The notes under the pieces were generated by a model. The model worked only from the letters and a program-made list of their open reading frames with translations. It made no database searches and was not told the DNA's origin. Both the position numbers and the translations under genes were made by a program. DNA of 16,228 nucleotides. Source: RYN-433 sp036558265. Lineage in GTDB: Bacteria > Planctomycetota > Phycisphaerae > Tepidisphaerales > Tepidisphaeraceae. The DNA is taken from assembly GCA_036558265.1 (NCBI GenBank), contig DATBFY010000286.1, positions 1-16,228 on the forward strand. The letters are read 5' to 3'. This document shows, in pieces, positions 1 through 6,761 of the stretch. Position 1 is the stretch's first letter. Each line of letters starts with the position of its first letter.

Positions 1-63
1 CTGCCGATCAACTTCGAGGGGCACACGGGCGCGTTCTGCCGGCCGGTGGCGGTCGTCCGGTGA
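1..63 (+). CDS. C-terminal end of an unidentified protein (cut by window edge)
   Basis: In frame 1 the first 20 codons read LPINFEGHTGAFCRPVAVVR and end in TGA at 61-63. All 20 codons have G or C in the third position, which is the bias of the clear genes in this window. The next gene is convergent, with its stop at 124, so a gene ending here fits the layout. I do not recognise the family from so short a tail. It could still be a chance open stretch, since high GC makes stops rare. Confidence 0.45.
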   Translation: MPINFEGHTGAFCRPVAVVR

Positions 64-123
64 TCGAACCGCGCGAAGGACGTCCACGGCACGAAGGGAA
101 TGGCGATACGTCCGAGCGGGCTC

Positions 124-585
124 CTAGCGCCCGCCGTCCGCGCCCTCCTGCGCGTATGACTGCCTCAGCCAGCCGTACTGCTCTGCCAGCGCCAATTCCG
201 CCGGCGCCATCGTTACGGACGAATAGGCGTCCATCGGCGCGGCCGCGCACGCCGGGCCTTCCAGGACCATCCCGACACCGGTTCGCCTTCGCTTGGTGCG
301 GAGGACGCCGGTCGTGTACTCGACGGTGAAGAGGTAGCGGAAGCAGCCGCTCGCCTCCTGGGCATACAGCACGTCGCGCACGACCACGTCCGCCGCGCCC
401 GGCGTGGGGAGGCGTCCGGTCACCTTGGGCGCGAGCTGGAAGCGGTCGTCGGCCGTGTAGCGCATGCGCCAGTCCGCCGCCAGGGCGGAGACTCGCGCCG
501 CGCGGGATCGGCGCAAGAGCGCATCGATCGCCAGCGCGGCGGCGCTGGCCGCGAGCAGCATGCACAGCAGCAGGATTGGCGACAT
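124..585 (-). CDS. small membrane-anchored protein of unknown function
   Basis: This is a 153-residue protein that I cannot assign to a named family. Residues 2-20 (SPILLLCMLLAASAAALAI) form one hydrophobic segment, followed by an Arg-rich stretch (LLRRSRAAR), so it is probably an N-terminal anchor with the rest in the cytoplasm. The middle (about residues 60-100) looks like a beta-rich domain containing FRYLFTVEYTTGV and then a basic KRRRTG run. An in-frame GTG lies directly before the ATG at 585, so the start may be one codon earlier. There is no clear Shine-Dalgarno sequence. The gene begins about 30 bases after the stop of the upstream haem-site gene on the same strand, so the two are probably co-transcribed. 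Confidence 0.65.
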   Translation of the reverse strand: MSPILLLCMLLAASAAALAIDALLRRSRAARVSALAADWRMRYTADDRFQLAPKVTGRLPTPGAADVVVRDVLYAQEASGCFRYLFTVEYTTGVLRTKRRRTGVGMVLEGPACAAAPMDAYSSVTMAPAELALAEQYGWLRQSYAQEGADGGR

Positions 586-615
586 CACGGCGGGGGTTGA
601 CGAGGCTGGCGCCGA

Positions 616-2016
616 TTACTTGTTGAGGTTCACCGGCGGCTTGGACTGCGGTTGAGCCCCCTGGCCGGCCGGTGCACCGCCCGTGCCGGTGCGGGGGCGA
701 CGATCGCCCGGCGCGGCGGGCTGCTGCGGCGTCGTCCCGGTTCCGGTGGGCGCGGCGGCGGGCTTGGGCGCATCCGTCGGCTTGGGCGCGGCATCGGAGT
801 CGAGCTTGGACTTGGCGCCGCCCGGCAGCTTGTAGTTGATCCCGTAGTTCGGGTCGTTGGCGCGAAGATTCTTGATGCCGGTGACGATTGTGACGTACGT
901 CGGCGACGCCTTGCTCACCGCCATTGGCTTGTAGGTCTGCCCCTTGAGTTTCGGGTGGCGGAGATCGGCCACGTCCTGCGCGAGCGCGAACTCTGCGAGG
1001 ATCGAGCGATCGGGATAGGTGCGGTCGATCATCGAGTACTGCTGGCCGTTGAAGTCGTGGATGTAGTTCTGGAGGATGTAGAAGTTGGTGTAGGCGACGT
1101 CCTCGCGCTCGGGGTTATTGGTGAGGAGTTGGAAGTCGCCGGCGTTCTTGCCGCCGTGGCAGCCGATGGTGGCGCAATTGTTGAGGATCAGCGGCTGGAT
1201 GACGCGGCGGTACTCGGCCAGGGCCTGCGGGTCGGTGGTGAGCTTGATCTGCTTGCGCATGTCCGGCGGGGTCTTGGCATCGCTGAGGATGATGTAGGCC
1301 TGCTGCGTCTGGTTGTACGTGGCGAACTGTGCCGCGGGGGTGGCGGTCATCTCGATGTAGCGCTTGCGGACGTCGGCGGGGACGACCGCGCGCGGCGCGA
1401 CCGAATCGTTCTCGCGCCACTCCATCTGCCGGATCGCGTTGATGTCGTCCGCGGTCAGCACGCGTCCCGGAGCGCCGCGGTCGCCGGCCGCGGCCGTGTT
1501 CGCACCGGTGTTACCGCCGTTCTTCGGGGCGGCGCCGGTGCCGGTACCCGCCGCGGCCGCGCCTCCGGTCCGGTTCTTCTCGATCCGGCGCTGGCTGATC
1601 ACGGTCTGCTCGAGCGTACCCGCCTCGGCGTTGTTGGGATCGACCTTGCGCGCCTCCTCGATCTGCTCCAGCGCCTGGTCGTAGAGCTTCACGTCATAGC
1701 ACCAGCGCGCCAGGGCGAGGTGATCGGCGGCGGCGGCATTCCTGGGAAGCGCCTTGAGCTTGGCCTGGTAACGGTCCTGGACGTTGTCGAAATATTCGAC
1801 CTGTCCGGCGAGCTGATCCCGGTCGATGTTCGTCCGGATGCCGTGCATGCTGACAGTGACGACGTCGGGCTTCTCCTCGATGTCCCCCTCCAGGGTGCGG
1901 CCGTCACGGGTTTTGACGACCCCTTGACGGGCGAAGAGCACCGAGGCCGAGAAGAAGAGGGACGCGGCCATACCCGCCGCCGTCAACATACCGATCCGCC
2001 AAAGTCGTCGATTCAT
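616..2016 (-). CDS. secreted protein with TPR-like segment and CxxxxCH haem-like site
   Basis: A 466-residue exported protein. Residues 10-29 are a hydrophobic signal segment (LTAAGMAASLFFSASVLFA). Residues 31-70 are a small beta-rich region (KTRDGRTLEGDIEEKPDVV). Residues about 94-131 look like one TPR hairpin (ARWCYDVKLYDQALEQIEEA...DPNNAEA). A Gly/Ala/Thr-rich linker spans 150-185. Residues 270-300 contain ILNNCATIGCHGG, which resembles the CxxCHGG site of planctomycete cytochrome c-like domains but has four residues between the cysteines (C281, C286, H287). The tail from 401 on is Pro/Ala/Thr/Gly-rich. The start has GAGGAG seven bases upstream. A role in periplasmic electron transfer is inference; haem attachment is unproven. 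The small membrane gene follows on the same strand. Confidence 0.8.
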   Translation of the reverse strand: MNRRLWRIGMLTAAGMAASLFFSASVLFARQGVVKTRDGRTLEGDIEEKPDVVTVSMHGIRTNIDRDQLAGQVEYFDNVQDRYQAKLKALPRNAAAADHLALARWCYDVKLYDQALEQIEEARKVDPNNAEAGTLEQTVISQRRIEKNRTGGAAAAGTGTGAAPKNGGNTGANTAAAGDRGAPGRVLTADDINAIRQMEWRENDSVAPRAVVPADVRKRYIEMTATPAAQFATYNQTQQAYIILSDAKTPPDMRKQIKLTTDPQALAEYRRVIQPLILNNCATIGCHGGKNAGDFQLLTNNPEREDVAYTNFYILQNYIHDFNGQQYSMIDRTYPDRSILAEFALAQDVADLRHPKLKGQTYKPMAVSKASPTYVTIVTGIKNLRANDPNYGINYKLPGGAKSKLDSDAAPKPTDAPKPAAAPTGTGTTPQQPAAPGDRRPRTGTGGAPAGQGAQPQSKPPVNLNK

Positions 2017-2081
2017 AAGGGGTCTCCTCGCTCGCGCGCGCGAATGCTCGCCAAGGGTTGCTGCTTGTTCGTCAGGGGATC

Positions 2082-2110
2082 ATCGTAAATCCGCCCCGAT
2101 TTCCGAGCAA
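2082..2110 (-). promoter_or_regulatory. possible sigma70-type promoter for the haem-site gene
   Basis: On the minus strand TTGCTC (2110-2105) and TACGAT (2087-2082) are separated by 17 bases. The second hexamer matches TATAAT at four positions and the first matches TTGACA at three. Transcription would begin about 60 bases before the ATG at 2016. The match is moderate and untested. Confidence 0.25.
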
Positions 2111-2134
2111 GTTGCGTTCCGTTATGTGCCACCG

Positions 2135-2240
2135 GGGGGGGATTTGCCGCGAAGTCGCGATGACGCGAAGGAAATCGCGAAGAATTGACACTTTGCAACC
2201 CTTTTTTGTGAGTTCTCTCTTCTTCGCGGCGGCCTTCGCG
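2135..2240 (-). repeat. CTTCGCG-family inverted repeat, copy 1
   Basis: Read on the minus strand, 2170-2135 gives CTTCGCGTCATCGCG, a second CTTCGCGG, then CAAATC and a run of C. This matches 14350-14385 at 33 of 36 positions. The opposite side has CGCGAAGA (2176-2183) pairing with TCTTCGCG (2221-2228), and further CTTCGCG words to 2240. The element points toward the haem-site gene. It has no coding content of its own. Confidence 0.7.
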
Positions 2241-2356
2241 ACATCGCTGCAAGATCAGTTGGCATAGAATGCGCGGGTCTTGCGATACCCAATGCGCGGG
2301 TCGGGCGTTGTACGCGTTCCATTCGATTCGGGCGCCGATGGACACACGAAGGCCAC

Positions 2357-2374
2357 GGGCAAACAAGTTTGCCC
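2357..2374. repeat. GGGCAAAC-AA-GTTTGCCC palindrome
   Basis: A perfect 8-base inverted repeat with a 2-base centre, flanked on the right by ATGCCACCC. Its outline is shared with the palindrome at 14234-14255 (GGGCARAC...GTYTGCCC), so the two are probably members of one dispersed hairpin family. There is no T-run after either arm, so it is not a standard intrinsic terminator. Confidence 0.7.
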
Positions 2375-2414
2375 ATGCCACCCGGAGCGGCGCAGGAATC
2401 AGCGGCGCTCCGCA

Positions 2415-2945
2415 CTAGAGTCCCTTGTCGCGGTTGAACGCCTGGGAGCCACCCGGGGGGATGGTCATGTAGTTCCAAGGCTCATTGCGGGTGGTCTTGA
2501 TGTGCTTGGCGAGCAGGACGATCTGACCGACGTGCCACGTGTAGTGGGCGATCTGGCGGATGATGGCCTGGATGACGGAGTGGGGTTCCTTGCGGATGTA
2601 GATCGTGCGTTCGAGGTCGTTGGGCTTCAGGGAGTCGAGGGCGGCGAAGAGGGTGTGCCAGCCTTGGTCCCAGGTGGCGAGGAGTTCGGCGCGGGGGATA
2701 GGGGTTTCGGCAAATTCGCCCTCGCGGTCGCGGTCGGGCTTTTCGCCGTCGGTGGCGAGGAAGTCGGTCCATCTCGATCGCATGTTGCCGGCGAGGTGGC
2801 GGACGTAGGCGGCGATGCTGCTCTGCCGGGGATTGAGGCGGACGAAGAAGTCCTCGTCGCGGAGCTGGGCGAACGCCCGTTCGGCGTAGGCCTTGGTCTT
2901 GCGGAACTCGTCGATGGCGGCGGCGAGGGTGAGATCGTGAAGCAT
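2415..2945 (-). CDS. DinB/DUF1572-family four-helix protein
   Basis: A 176-residue protein of the DinB superfamily, close to the DUF1572 type in the pattern RHLAGNMRSRWTDFLATDGE (49-68). DinB folds are four-helix bundles that bind a metal through three histidines; here the candidates are H50, H134 and H138 (HYTWHVGQI). The substrate is unknown, and related proteins include thiol transferases and damage-induced proteins. The length is normal for the family. There is no Shine-Dalgarno sequence. Instead GGTTAAAT, the outer end of a repeat arm, lies 7 bases before the ATG, suggesting a leaderless start. The gene lies 147 bases downstream of accD on the same strand. Confidence 0.85.
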   Translation of the reverse strand: MLHDLTLAAAIDEFRKTKAYAERAFAQLRDEDFFVRLNPRQSSIAAYVRHLAGNMRSRWTDFLATDGEKPDRDREGEFAETPIPRAELLATWDQGWHTLFAALDSLKPNDLERTIYIRKEPHSVIQAIIRQIAHYTWHVGQIVLLAKHIKTTRNEPWNYMTIPPGGSQAFNRDKGL

Positions 2946-2952
2946 GAAGAAG

Positions 2953-2960
2953 ATTTAACC
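2953..2960 (-). promoter_or_regulatory. GGTTAAAT box 7 bases before the DinB start
   Basis: On the minus strand GGTTAAAT is followed by CTTCTTC and then the ATG. TTAAAT matches TATAAT at four of six positions, at a distance where transcription would begin at or next to the start codon. The box is the outer end of the left arm of the CTTCGTG repeat. A matching arrangement occurs before the SDR gene at 14372-14385. No good -35 box is visible. Confidence 0.35.
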
Positions 2961-3085
2961 ACGACGGCACGAAGGCACAAAGGAGGATGTGGCGAAGAGG
3001 ACCGAGCCGCAAACTAAGCCGAAAGCGGCGTGCGCGAATCAAAAGTCTTCTTCGTGTCTTCGTGAGTGTCTTCGTGACTTCGTGG
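2957..3085. repeat. CTTCGTGN octamer inverted repeat between accD and dinB
   Basis: The right arm on the plus strand holds four CTTCGTGN octamers (3050-3057, 3058-3065, 3070-3077, 3078-3085) with GTGT between the second and third. The left arm (2957-2983) is its approximate reverse complement, beginning AACCACGACGGCACGAAGG. The arms enclose about 65 bases. The element fills the gap almost exactly, from just after the accD stop to the DinB start region. Confidence 0.75.
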
Positions 3086-3092
3086 TGCAAAA

Positions 3093-3920
3093 CTACTTCG
3101 CGCAGAAGTCGACCAGCCGGGCGATCTCGCTGCGAAGGTCTTTGCGGTGAACCACGAAGTCGAGGAAGCCGTGTTCTTCGAGGAACTCCGCCCGCTGGAA
3201 GCCGTCGGGCAGCTCGACCTTGATCGTGTTCCAGATCGTGCGCGGGCCGGCGAAGCCGATCAGGGCCTTGGGCTCGGCGATGATGAAGTCGCCGAGCATG
3301 GCAAAGCTGGCGGTCACGCCGCCGGTGGTCGGGTCGGCCAGCAGTGAGATAAAGAGGCCTCCCGCCTCGTCCAGGCGCGCCAACGCGGCGCTGGTCTTGG
3401 CCATCTGCATGAGGCTGAGGGTCGATTCCTGCATGCGCGCCCCTCCAGAGCAGCTCACGATGATCAGCGGGGTCTTCTCATCCGCGGCCGCTTCGATCGT
3501 GCGCGTGATCTTCTCCCCCACGACGCTCCCCATCGACCCCATCATGAATTCCGGGTCCATCACCGCCAGCAGGGCCGGGCGGCCCTTGATGAACCCCTTG
3601 CCGCAGAGGACGGCATCGGCGTTGCCGGTCTTCTTCTGCTCGGCTTCGAGCCGTTCCTTGTAGGCCTTCTTGTCTACGAACTTGATCGGGTCGGCGGGGA
3701 CGATGTCGGTGAACATCTCCTCGAAGCTGCCCGGGTCCACGAGCTGCTCGACGCGCTGGCGGGCGGAAACGCGGAAGTGATGCTGGCACGAAGGGCAGAC
3801 CCACAGGGCCTCCTCGACCACCTTGCGGAAGAGCATCTCCTCGCACTCGGGGCAGCGGAGCCAGAGCCCCTGGGGAATGCCCTCTTTGCGGGCGGCGGGG
3901 TCATTGGGGGGTTGAGACAT
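3093..3920 (-). CDS. accD: acetyl-CoA carboxylase carboxyltransferase subunit beta
   Basis: AccD is the zinc-ribbon half of the carboxyltransferase that, with AccA, moves the carboxyl group from biotin to acetyl-CoA to make malonyl-CoA, the first step of fatty-acid synthesis. The four zinc cysteines are C23, C26, C42 and C45 (CPEC...CPSC). The crotonase-like carboxyltransferase domain shows GSMGSVVGEK (128-137), SGGARMQE (158-165), PTTGGVTASFAMLGD (197-211) and GPRTIWNTIKVELPDGFQR (225-243). At 275 residues it is slightly shorter than the roughly 300 of many homologues. I chose ATG 3920 because the frame further upstream is only a translation of a palindromic repeat. No Shine-Dalgarno sequence is evident. 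accA is not in this window. Confidence 0.95.
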   Translation of the reverse strand: MSQPPNDPAARKEGIPQGLWLRCPECEEMLFRKVVEEALWVCPSCQHHFRVSARQRVEQLVDPGSFEEMFTDIVPADPIKFVDKKAYKERLEAEQKKTGNADAVLCGKGFIKGRPALLAVMDPEFMMGSMGSVVGEKITRTIEAAADEKTPLIIVSCSGGARMQESTLSLMQMAKTSAALARLDEAGGLFISLLADPTTGGVTASFAMLGDFIIAEPKALIGFAGPRTIWNTIKVELPDGFQRAEFLEEHGFLDFVVHRKDLRSEIARLVDFCAK

Positions 3921-3933
3921 AGCGGGGAACCAA

Positions 3934-4003
3934 CGCGTGAAACGTAACGCGTAAAACATAAGGGCCGTTCGCGCGCCTTTATGTTTACGTGTTACGGCTT
4001 TAC
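3934..4003. repeat. GTAACGCGTAAAACATAAGG inverted repeat, copy 1 (before accD)
   Basis: The left arm (core 3943-3963, CGTAACGCGTAAAACATAAGG with one extra G) pairs with the right arm (3976-3996, CCTTTATGTTTACGTGTTACG) around a loop of about 13 bases. Weaker pairing extends outward (GTGAAA with GGCTTTAC). It lies between the GlcG-like gene and accD. It has a close relative at 5345-5415. Confidence 0.75.
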
Positions 4004-4116
4004 TCATTGCCGCCCGCGGGTCAACGGTCACGGGCGGCGATAGCGCGCGTGTCATCGTCCCCTGTAAATCGTGGCCACGCAAGCGCGGACGCTCGTCCGG
4101 CGCGCGGGTGGGCCGC

Positions 4117-4512
4117 TCACAGCGCCGCCGCGCCTGCGTCGGCGACGTCCTGGTCCTGCTTGCCGCTGCCACCGCTGACGCCGATGGCGCCGACGACCTT
4201 TCCCCCCTGTTTGAGAGGCACGCCGCCCGCGAAGATCATCACCTTGCCGTCGTTGGATGCGTGGATGCCGAAGAACTGGTCCCCGGACTGGCTGAACTTG
4301 GCGAGTTCGCCGGTCGCGATATCGAACGCGCGGCTGGTCCATGCCTTTTTTATCGAGATGTCGATGCTGCCCAGCCAGGCGTTCTCCATCCGTTCGAAGG
4401 CGAGCAGATTCCCGCCCGAGTCCACCACCGCGACGTTCATCGGTTGTCCGATCGAGCGGGCCTTGTCTTCGGCGGCGGCGATGATCCGGCGTGCGTCGGC
4501 GAGCGTGAGCAT
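4117..4512 (-). CDS. GlcG/HbpS-family protein
   Basis: A complete 131-residue member of the GlcG/HbpS (DUF336) family. Diagnostic stretches are NVAVVDSGGNLLAFERMENA (26-45), KKAWTSRAF (55-63), IFAGGVPLKQGGKVVGAIGV (93-112) and SGGSGKQDQDVA (113-124). HbpS of Streptomyces binds haem and acts in redox sensing, and GlcG is found in glycolate loci. Neither a sensor kinase nor glycolate genes are nearby, so the role is open. There is no signal peptide, so it is probably cytoplasmic. The ATG has GGGAGA nine bases upstream. It lies 128 bases after rpe and 196 before accD on the same strand. Confidence 0.85.
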   Translation of the reverse strand: MLTLADARRIIAAAEDKARSIGQPMNVAVVDSGGNLLAFERMENAWLGSIDISIKKAWTSRAFDIATGELAKFSQSGDQFFGIHASNDGKVMIFAGGVPLKQGGKVVGAIGVSGGSGKQDQDVADAGAAAL

Positions 4513-4640
4513 GGTGATCTATCTCCCGAGTAAAAGGTTGAGGCCGGCAGTGTACGGTGCAGGCGGGGTGGATGCAGCACAAAAACCCGACAAATCAGAA
4601 ACCGGTCGCAAGCATGATCCGCGCCCGTCTTTCCCGCGCG

Positions 4641-5333
4641 TCAGTCGATGCGTGCACGAAGATCCACGATCGCCGCCGGACGATCCTGTTTATCGAAGAT
4701 CGCGCTGGCGACGACGAACCAGTCGACGCCTGCGTCGCGCGCGCGCTCGATCGTGCCGGCGTGGATGCCGCCGTCGATCTCCAGGCGCTGGCTGGGGCGC
4801 AGCCGCTTCTTGACCGCCTCGCACTTGGGCAGGGCCTCGGGCATGAAGGATTGGCCGCTGAATCCCGGGACGACGCTCATGACCAGCACGACGTCCACCT
4901 CATCGAGCGCTGGGAAGATCGACTCGACCGGCGTGGCGGGGTTGAGCGTGATCCCGACCGAGCAGCCCTGCTCGCAATGATCCCGGCCGATCGCGCGGAT
5001 CTCGCGGGCGGTCTTCGCGGGGTCGCTGGTCACCTCGACGTGGAAGGTCAGGTTCTGCGCCCCGGCCTTGAACATCGCCGGCGCGTAACGGACCGGCTCG
5101 CTGATCATCAGGTGCGCGTCGAAATAAGCCTGCGTTACCGGGCGGACGCTCTTCACGACCGGCGGGCCGAACGAGATGTTCGGGACGAAGTGCCCGTCCA
5201 TCACGTCGAGGTGTAGAAAATCCGCGCCGGCGGACAGAACCTCGTCGATCTCATTGGCCAGACGGGCAAAGTTGGCTGAGAGGATGGAGGGGAGCAAGGC
5301 GCGGCGCGTCGTGGTGAACGGGTGGGTCAGCAT
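4641..5333 (-). CDS. rpe: ribulose-phosphate 3-epimerase
   Basis: Rpe interconverts ribulose 5-phosphate and xylulose 5-phosphate in the pentose-phosphate pathway and Calvin cycle, as a cytoplasmic TIM barrel with a catalytic metal. Visible motifs are PSILSANFARL (15-25), HLDVMDGHFVPNISFGP (41-57) with catalytic D44, DAHLMI (72-77) with a metal-ligand His, MSVVPGFSGQSF (152-163, usually MTVNPGFGGQ), and EIDGGI (185-190) with the second catalytic Asp. At 230 residues the length is normal. I chose ATG 5333; a start at 5366 would add residues encoded by the palindromic repeat. No Shine-Dalgarno sequence is visible. It lies 83 bases downstream of pgk on the same strand, so joint transcription is likely. 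Confidence 0.93.
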   Translation of the reverse strand: MLTHPFTTTRRALLPSILSANFARLANEIDEVLSAGADFLHLDVMDGHFVPNISFGPPVVKSVRPVTQAYFDAHLMISEPVRYAPAMFKAGAQNLTFHVEVTSDPAKTAREIRAIGRDHCEQGCSVGITLNPATPVESIFPALDEVDVVLVMSVVPGFSGQSFMPEALPKCEAVKKRLRPSQRLEIDGGIHAGTIERARDAGVDWFVVASAIFDKQDRPAAIVDLRARID

Positions 5334-5344
5334 GGGGCGCAAAT

Positions 5345-5415
5345 GCGTAAACGGGTAACGCGTCAAACATAAAGCGCGAATCGCTTCCTTATGTTTTACG
5401 CGATACGTTTTACGC
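5345..5415. repeat. GTAACGCGTAAAACATAAGG inverted repeat, copy 2 (between pgk and rpe)
   Basis: Arms of about 30 bases (5345-5373 and 5386-5415) pair with few mismatches around a loop of about 12 bases. The left arm contains GGTAACGCGTCAAACATAAA and the right contains CCTTATGTTTTACGCGATACG. The arm sequence is nearly that of 3934-4003. It occupies almost the whole pgk-rpe gap, so a pgk-rpe transcript would carry a strong hairpin here. No T-run follows. Confidence 0.8.
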
Positions 5416-5416
5416 C

Positions 5417-6598
5417 TTAGTCGAGGATGTCCAGCGTCGAAAAGTGCCCTTTCTCCAGAAACTCCAGGCTCGCCCCGCCCCCCGTACTGACGTGACTGAC
5501 CTTGTCCGCCAGTCCCATTTGTTCCACCGCGGCGGCACTGTCGCCACCGCCGATGATCGTGACCGCGCCTCTGGCGGTCGCGTCGGCAACGGCTTGTGCG
5601 ATGTCCTTCGTGCCGGCGGCGAAGGGTTTCTTCTCGAAGACTCCCATCGGGCCGTTCCAGACGACCGTCTTCGCCCGGGCGATCTCGTCCGCGTAAAGCT
5701 TCCGGGTCTTGGGGCCGATGTCGAAACCTTCCCGATCGGCGGGGATGTTACCCTCGACGATCTGGGTCGTGGCGTCGTCGGTCATCTTATCGGAGATCAC
5801 CGTATCGACGGGCAGTTTGATCTTTCCGCCTGCCTGTTTGAGGAGATCCTTCGCGAGCTCGACCTTGTCGCGCTCGACCAGGCTGTTGCCGACCTCCTTT
5901 CCCTGGGCGAGGAAGAAGGTGTACGCCATGGCTCCGCCGATCAGCACCATGTCGGCCTTCGACAACAGTTGCTTGATCACCTCGATCTTATCGCTGACCT
6001 TCGCGCCGCCGAGGATGGCGACGAACGGCCGCTTGGGATTGCGGATCGCCTCGCCGAGGAATTTCAGCTCCTTCTGGATCAGGTAACCGATGACGCGGGG
6101 CTTGCCCGCCAGCAACTGGGCGGCCCCGAACGTGCTGGCATGTTCGCGATGGGCCGTGCCGAAGGCGTCGTTGACGTAGACATCGCCGAGCTTGGCCAAC
6201 TGCCGTGAGAAGTCCGGGTCGTTCTTCTCCTCCTGCGGGTGGAAGCGGACATTCTCCAGGACGAGGATCTCCCCGTCCTTCAGGCTGTTGGCCTGTTTCT
6301 CCACCTCAGGGCCGATCGAATCATGGGCGAACTGCACGGGCCGGCCGAGCAGACTGGACAGCCGCTCGACGGTCGGCTTGAGCGAGAATTTGGGCTCCGG
6401 ACCTTTCTTGGGACGCCCGAGGTGGCTCATGAGGATCAAACGGCCGCCCCGGTTGATCACGTCCTTGATCGTCGGAAGGGCCTGGACGATGCGACGATCG
6501 TCGGTGATCCGCCCGTCTTCGACCGGGACGTTGAAATCGACGCGCATGAGGACCCGCTTTCCCTTCACGTCCACGTCGGCGACGGTCTTGCTGGCCAT
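5417..6598 (-). CDS. pgk: phosphoglycerate kinase
   Basis: Pgk transfers phosphate between 1,3-bisphosphoglycerate and ADP in glycolysis and runs in reverse in gluconeogenesis; it is cytoplasmic and monomeric. The N-terminal substrate domain has RVDFNVP (19-25), MSHLGRP (57-63), ENVRFH (115-120) and NDAFGTAHR (143-151). The C-terminal nucleotide domain has ILGGAKVSDK (195-204), VWNGPMGVFE (313-322), GGGDSAAAV (350-358) and STGGGASLEFL (371-381). At 393 residues it is full length. The ATG at 6598 has AAGGAG well placed upstream; the open frame runs on to 6688 without a better signal. It is first of the minus-strand run that continues with rpe and is divergent from the AhpD-like gene. Confidence 0.97.
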   Translation of the reverse strand: MASKTVADVDVKGKRVLMRVDFNVPVEDGRITDDRRIVQALPTIKDVINRGGRLILMSHLGRPKKGPEPKFSLKPTVERLSSLLGRPVQFAHDSIGPEVEKQANSLKDGEILVLENVRFHPQEEKNDPDFSRQLAKLGDVYVNDAFGTAHREHASTFGAAQLLAGKPRVIGYLIQKELKFLGEAIRNPKRPFVAILGGAKVSDKIEVIKQLLSKADMVLIGGAMAYTFFLAQGKEVGNSLVERDKVELAKDLLKQAGGKIKLPVDTVISDKMTDDATTQIVEGNIPADREGFDIGPKTRKLYADEIARAKTVVWNGPMGVFEKKPFAAGTKDIAQAVADATARGAVTIIGGGDSAAAVEQMGLADKVSHVSTGGGASLEFLEKGHFSTLDILD

Positions 6599-6761
6599 GT
6601 TTGACTTCTCCTTCGAGGTTGCGGGTCCGATGCTACGGGGCGGGGCGCGCGTGTCAAGAATGCGAAGAGGGATCGTTTTTGTTCCCATCGAAGTCCCTTC
6701 ACGTGACGCGCGGCGACCGGGCGCCTAGAGTCGGTTTTCATCCGCCCGAAAGGAGACGTCG
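6599..6761. promoter_or_regulatory. divergent promoter region between pgk and the AhpD-like gene
   Basis: These 163 bases must carry the start signals for both divergent genes. The ribosome sites are clear (AAGGAG before pgk; AAAGGAG at 6749-6755 before the AhpD-like gene). TAGAGT at 6726-6731 is a candidate -10 for the plus strand, but the nearest TTCACG is 22 bases upstream, which is too far for a standard sigma70 site. I cannot assign promoters with confidence. Confidence 0.45.

Larger units (their letters stand above)
2017..2414. other. 398-base gap: possible promoter, repeat elements, no gene
   Basis: I see no credible gene here. The open frames in the gap run through repeats and lack start signals. 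Nearest the haem-site gene is the possible promoter at 2082-2110. Next comes a CTTCGCG-type repeat (2135-2240), then a 12-base direct repeat AATGCGCGGGTC (2268-2279 and 2291-2302), then a perfect hairpin GGGCAAAC-AA-GTTTGCCC (2357-2374). The stop of the DinB gene follows at 2415. Confidence 0.7.

Noticed and set aside
652..2088. Long plus-strand open frame (478 codons) opposite the haem-site gene
   Set aside because: It is antisense to a gene with a signal peptide, a ribosome site and family motifs. Its own translation is low-complexity Arg/Gly/Val with no recognisable domain, as expected from high GC.
2013..2381. 122-codon minus-strand frame in the gap before the haem-site gene
   Set aside because: It runs through the hairpin and repeat sequence, has no ribosome site and overlaps the start of the downstream gene in another frame.
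3921..4172. 84-residue N-terminal extension of AccD
   Set aside because: The added residues are encoded by the palindromic repeat and have no similarity to AccD N-termini, which begin just before the zinc ribbon.
4590..4625. Possible terminator after rpe on the minus strand
   Set aside because: A T-run is present, but the stem before it is only about four pairs with a bulge, which is too weak to call.
6599..6688. 30-residue N-terminal extension of Pgk
   Set aside because: Pgk proteins begin a few residues before the conserved RVDFNVP region, and AAGGAG is correctly placed for ATG 6598.
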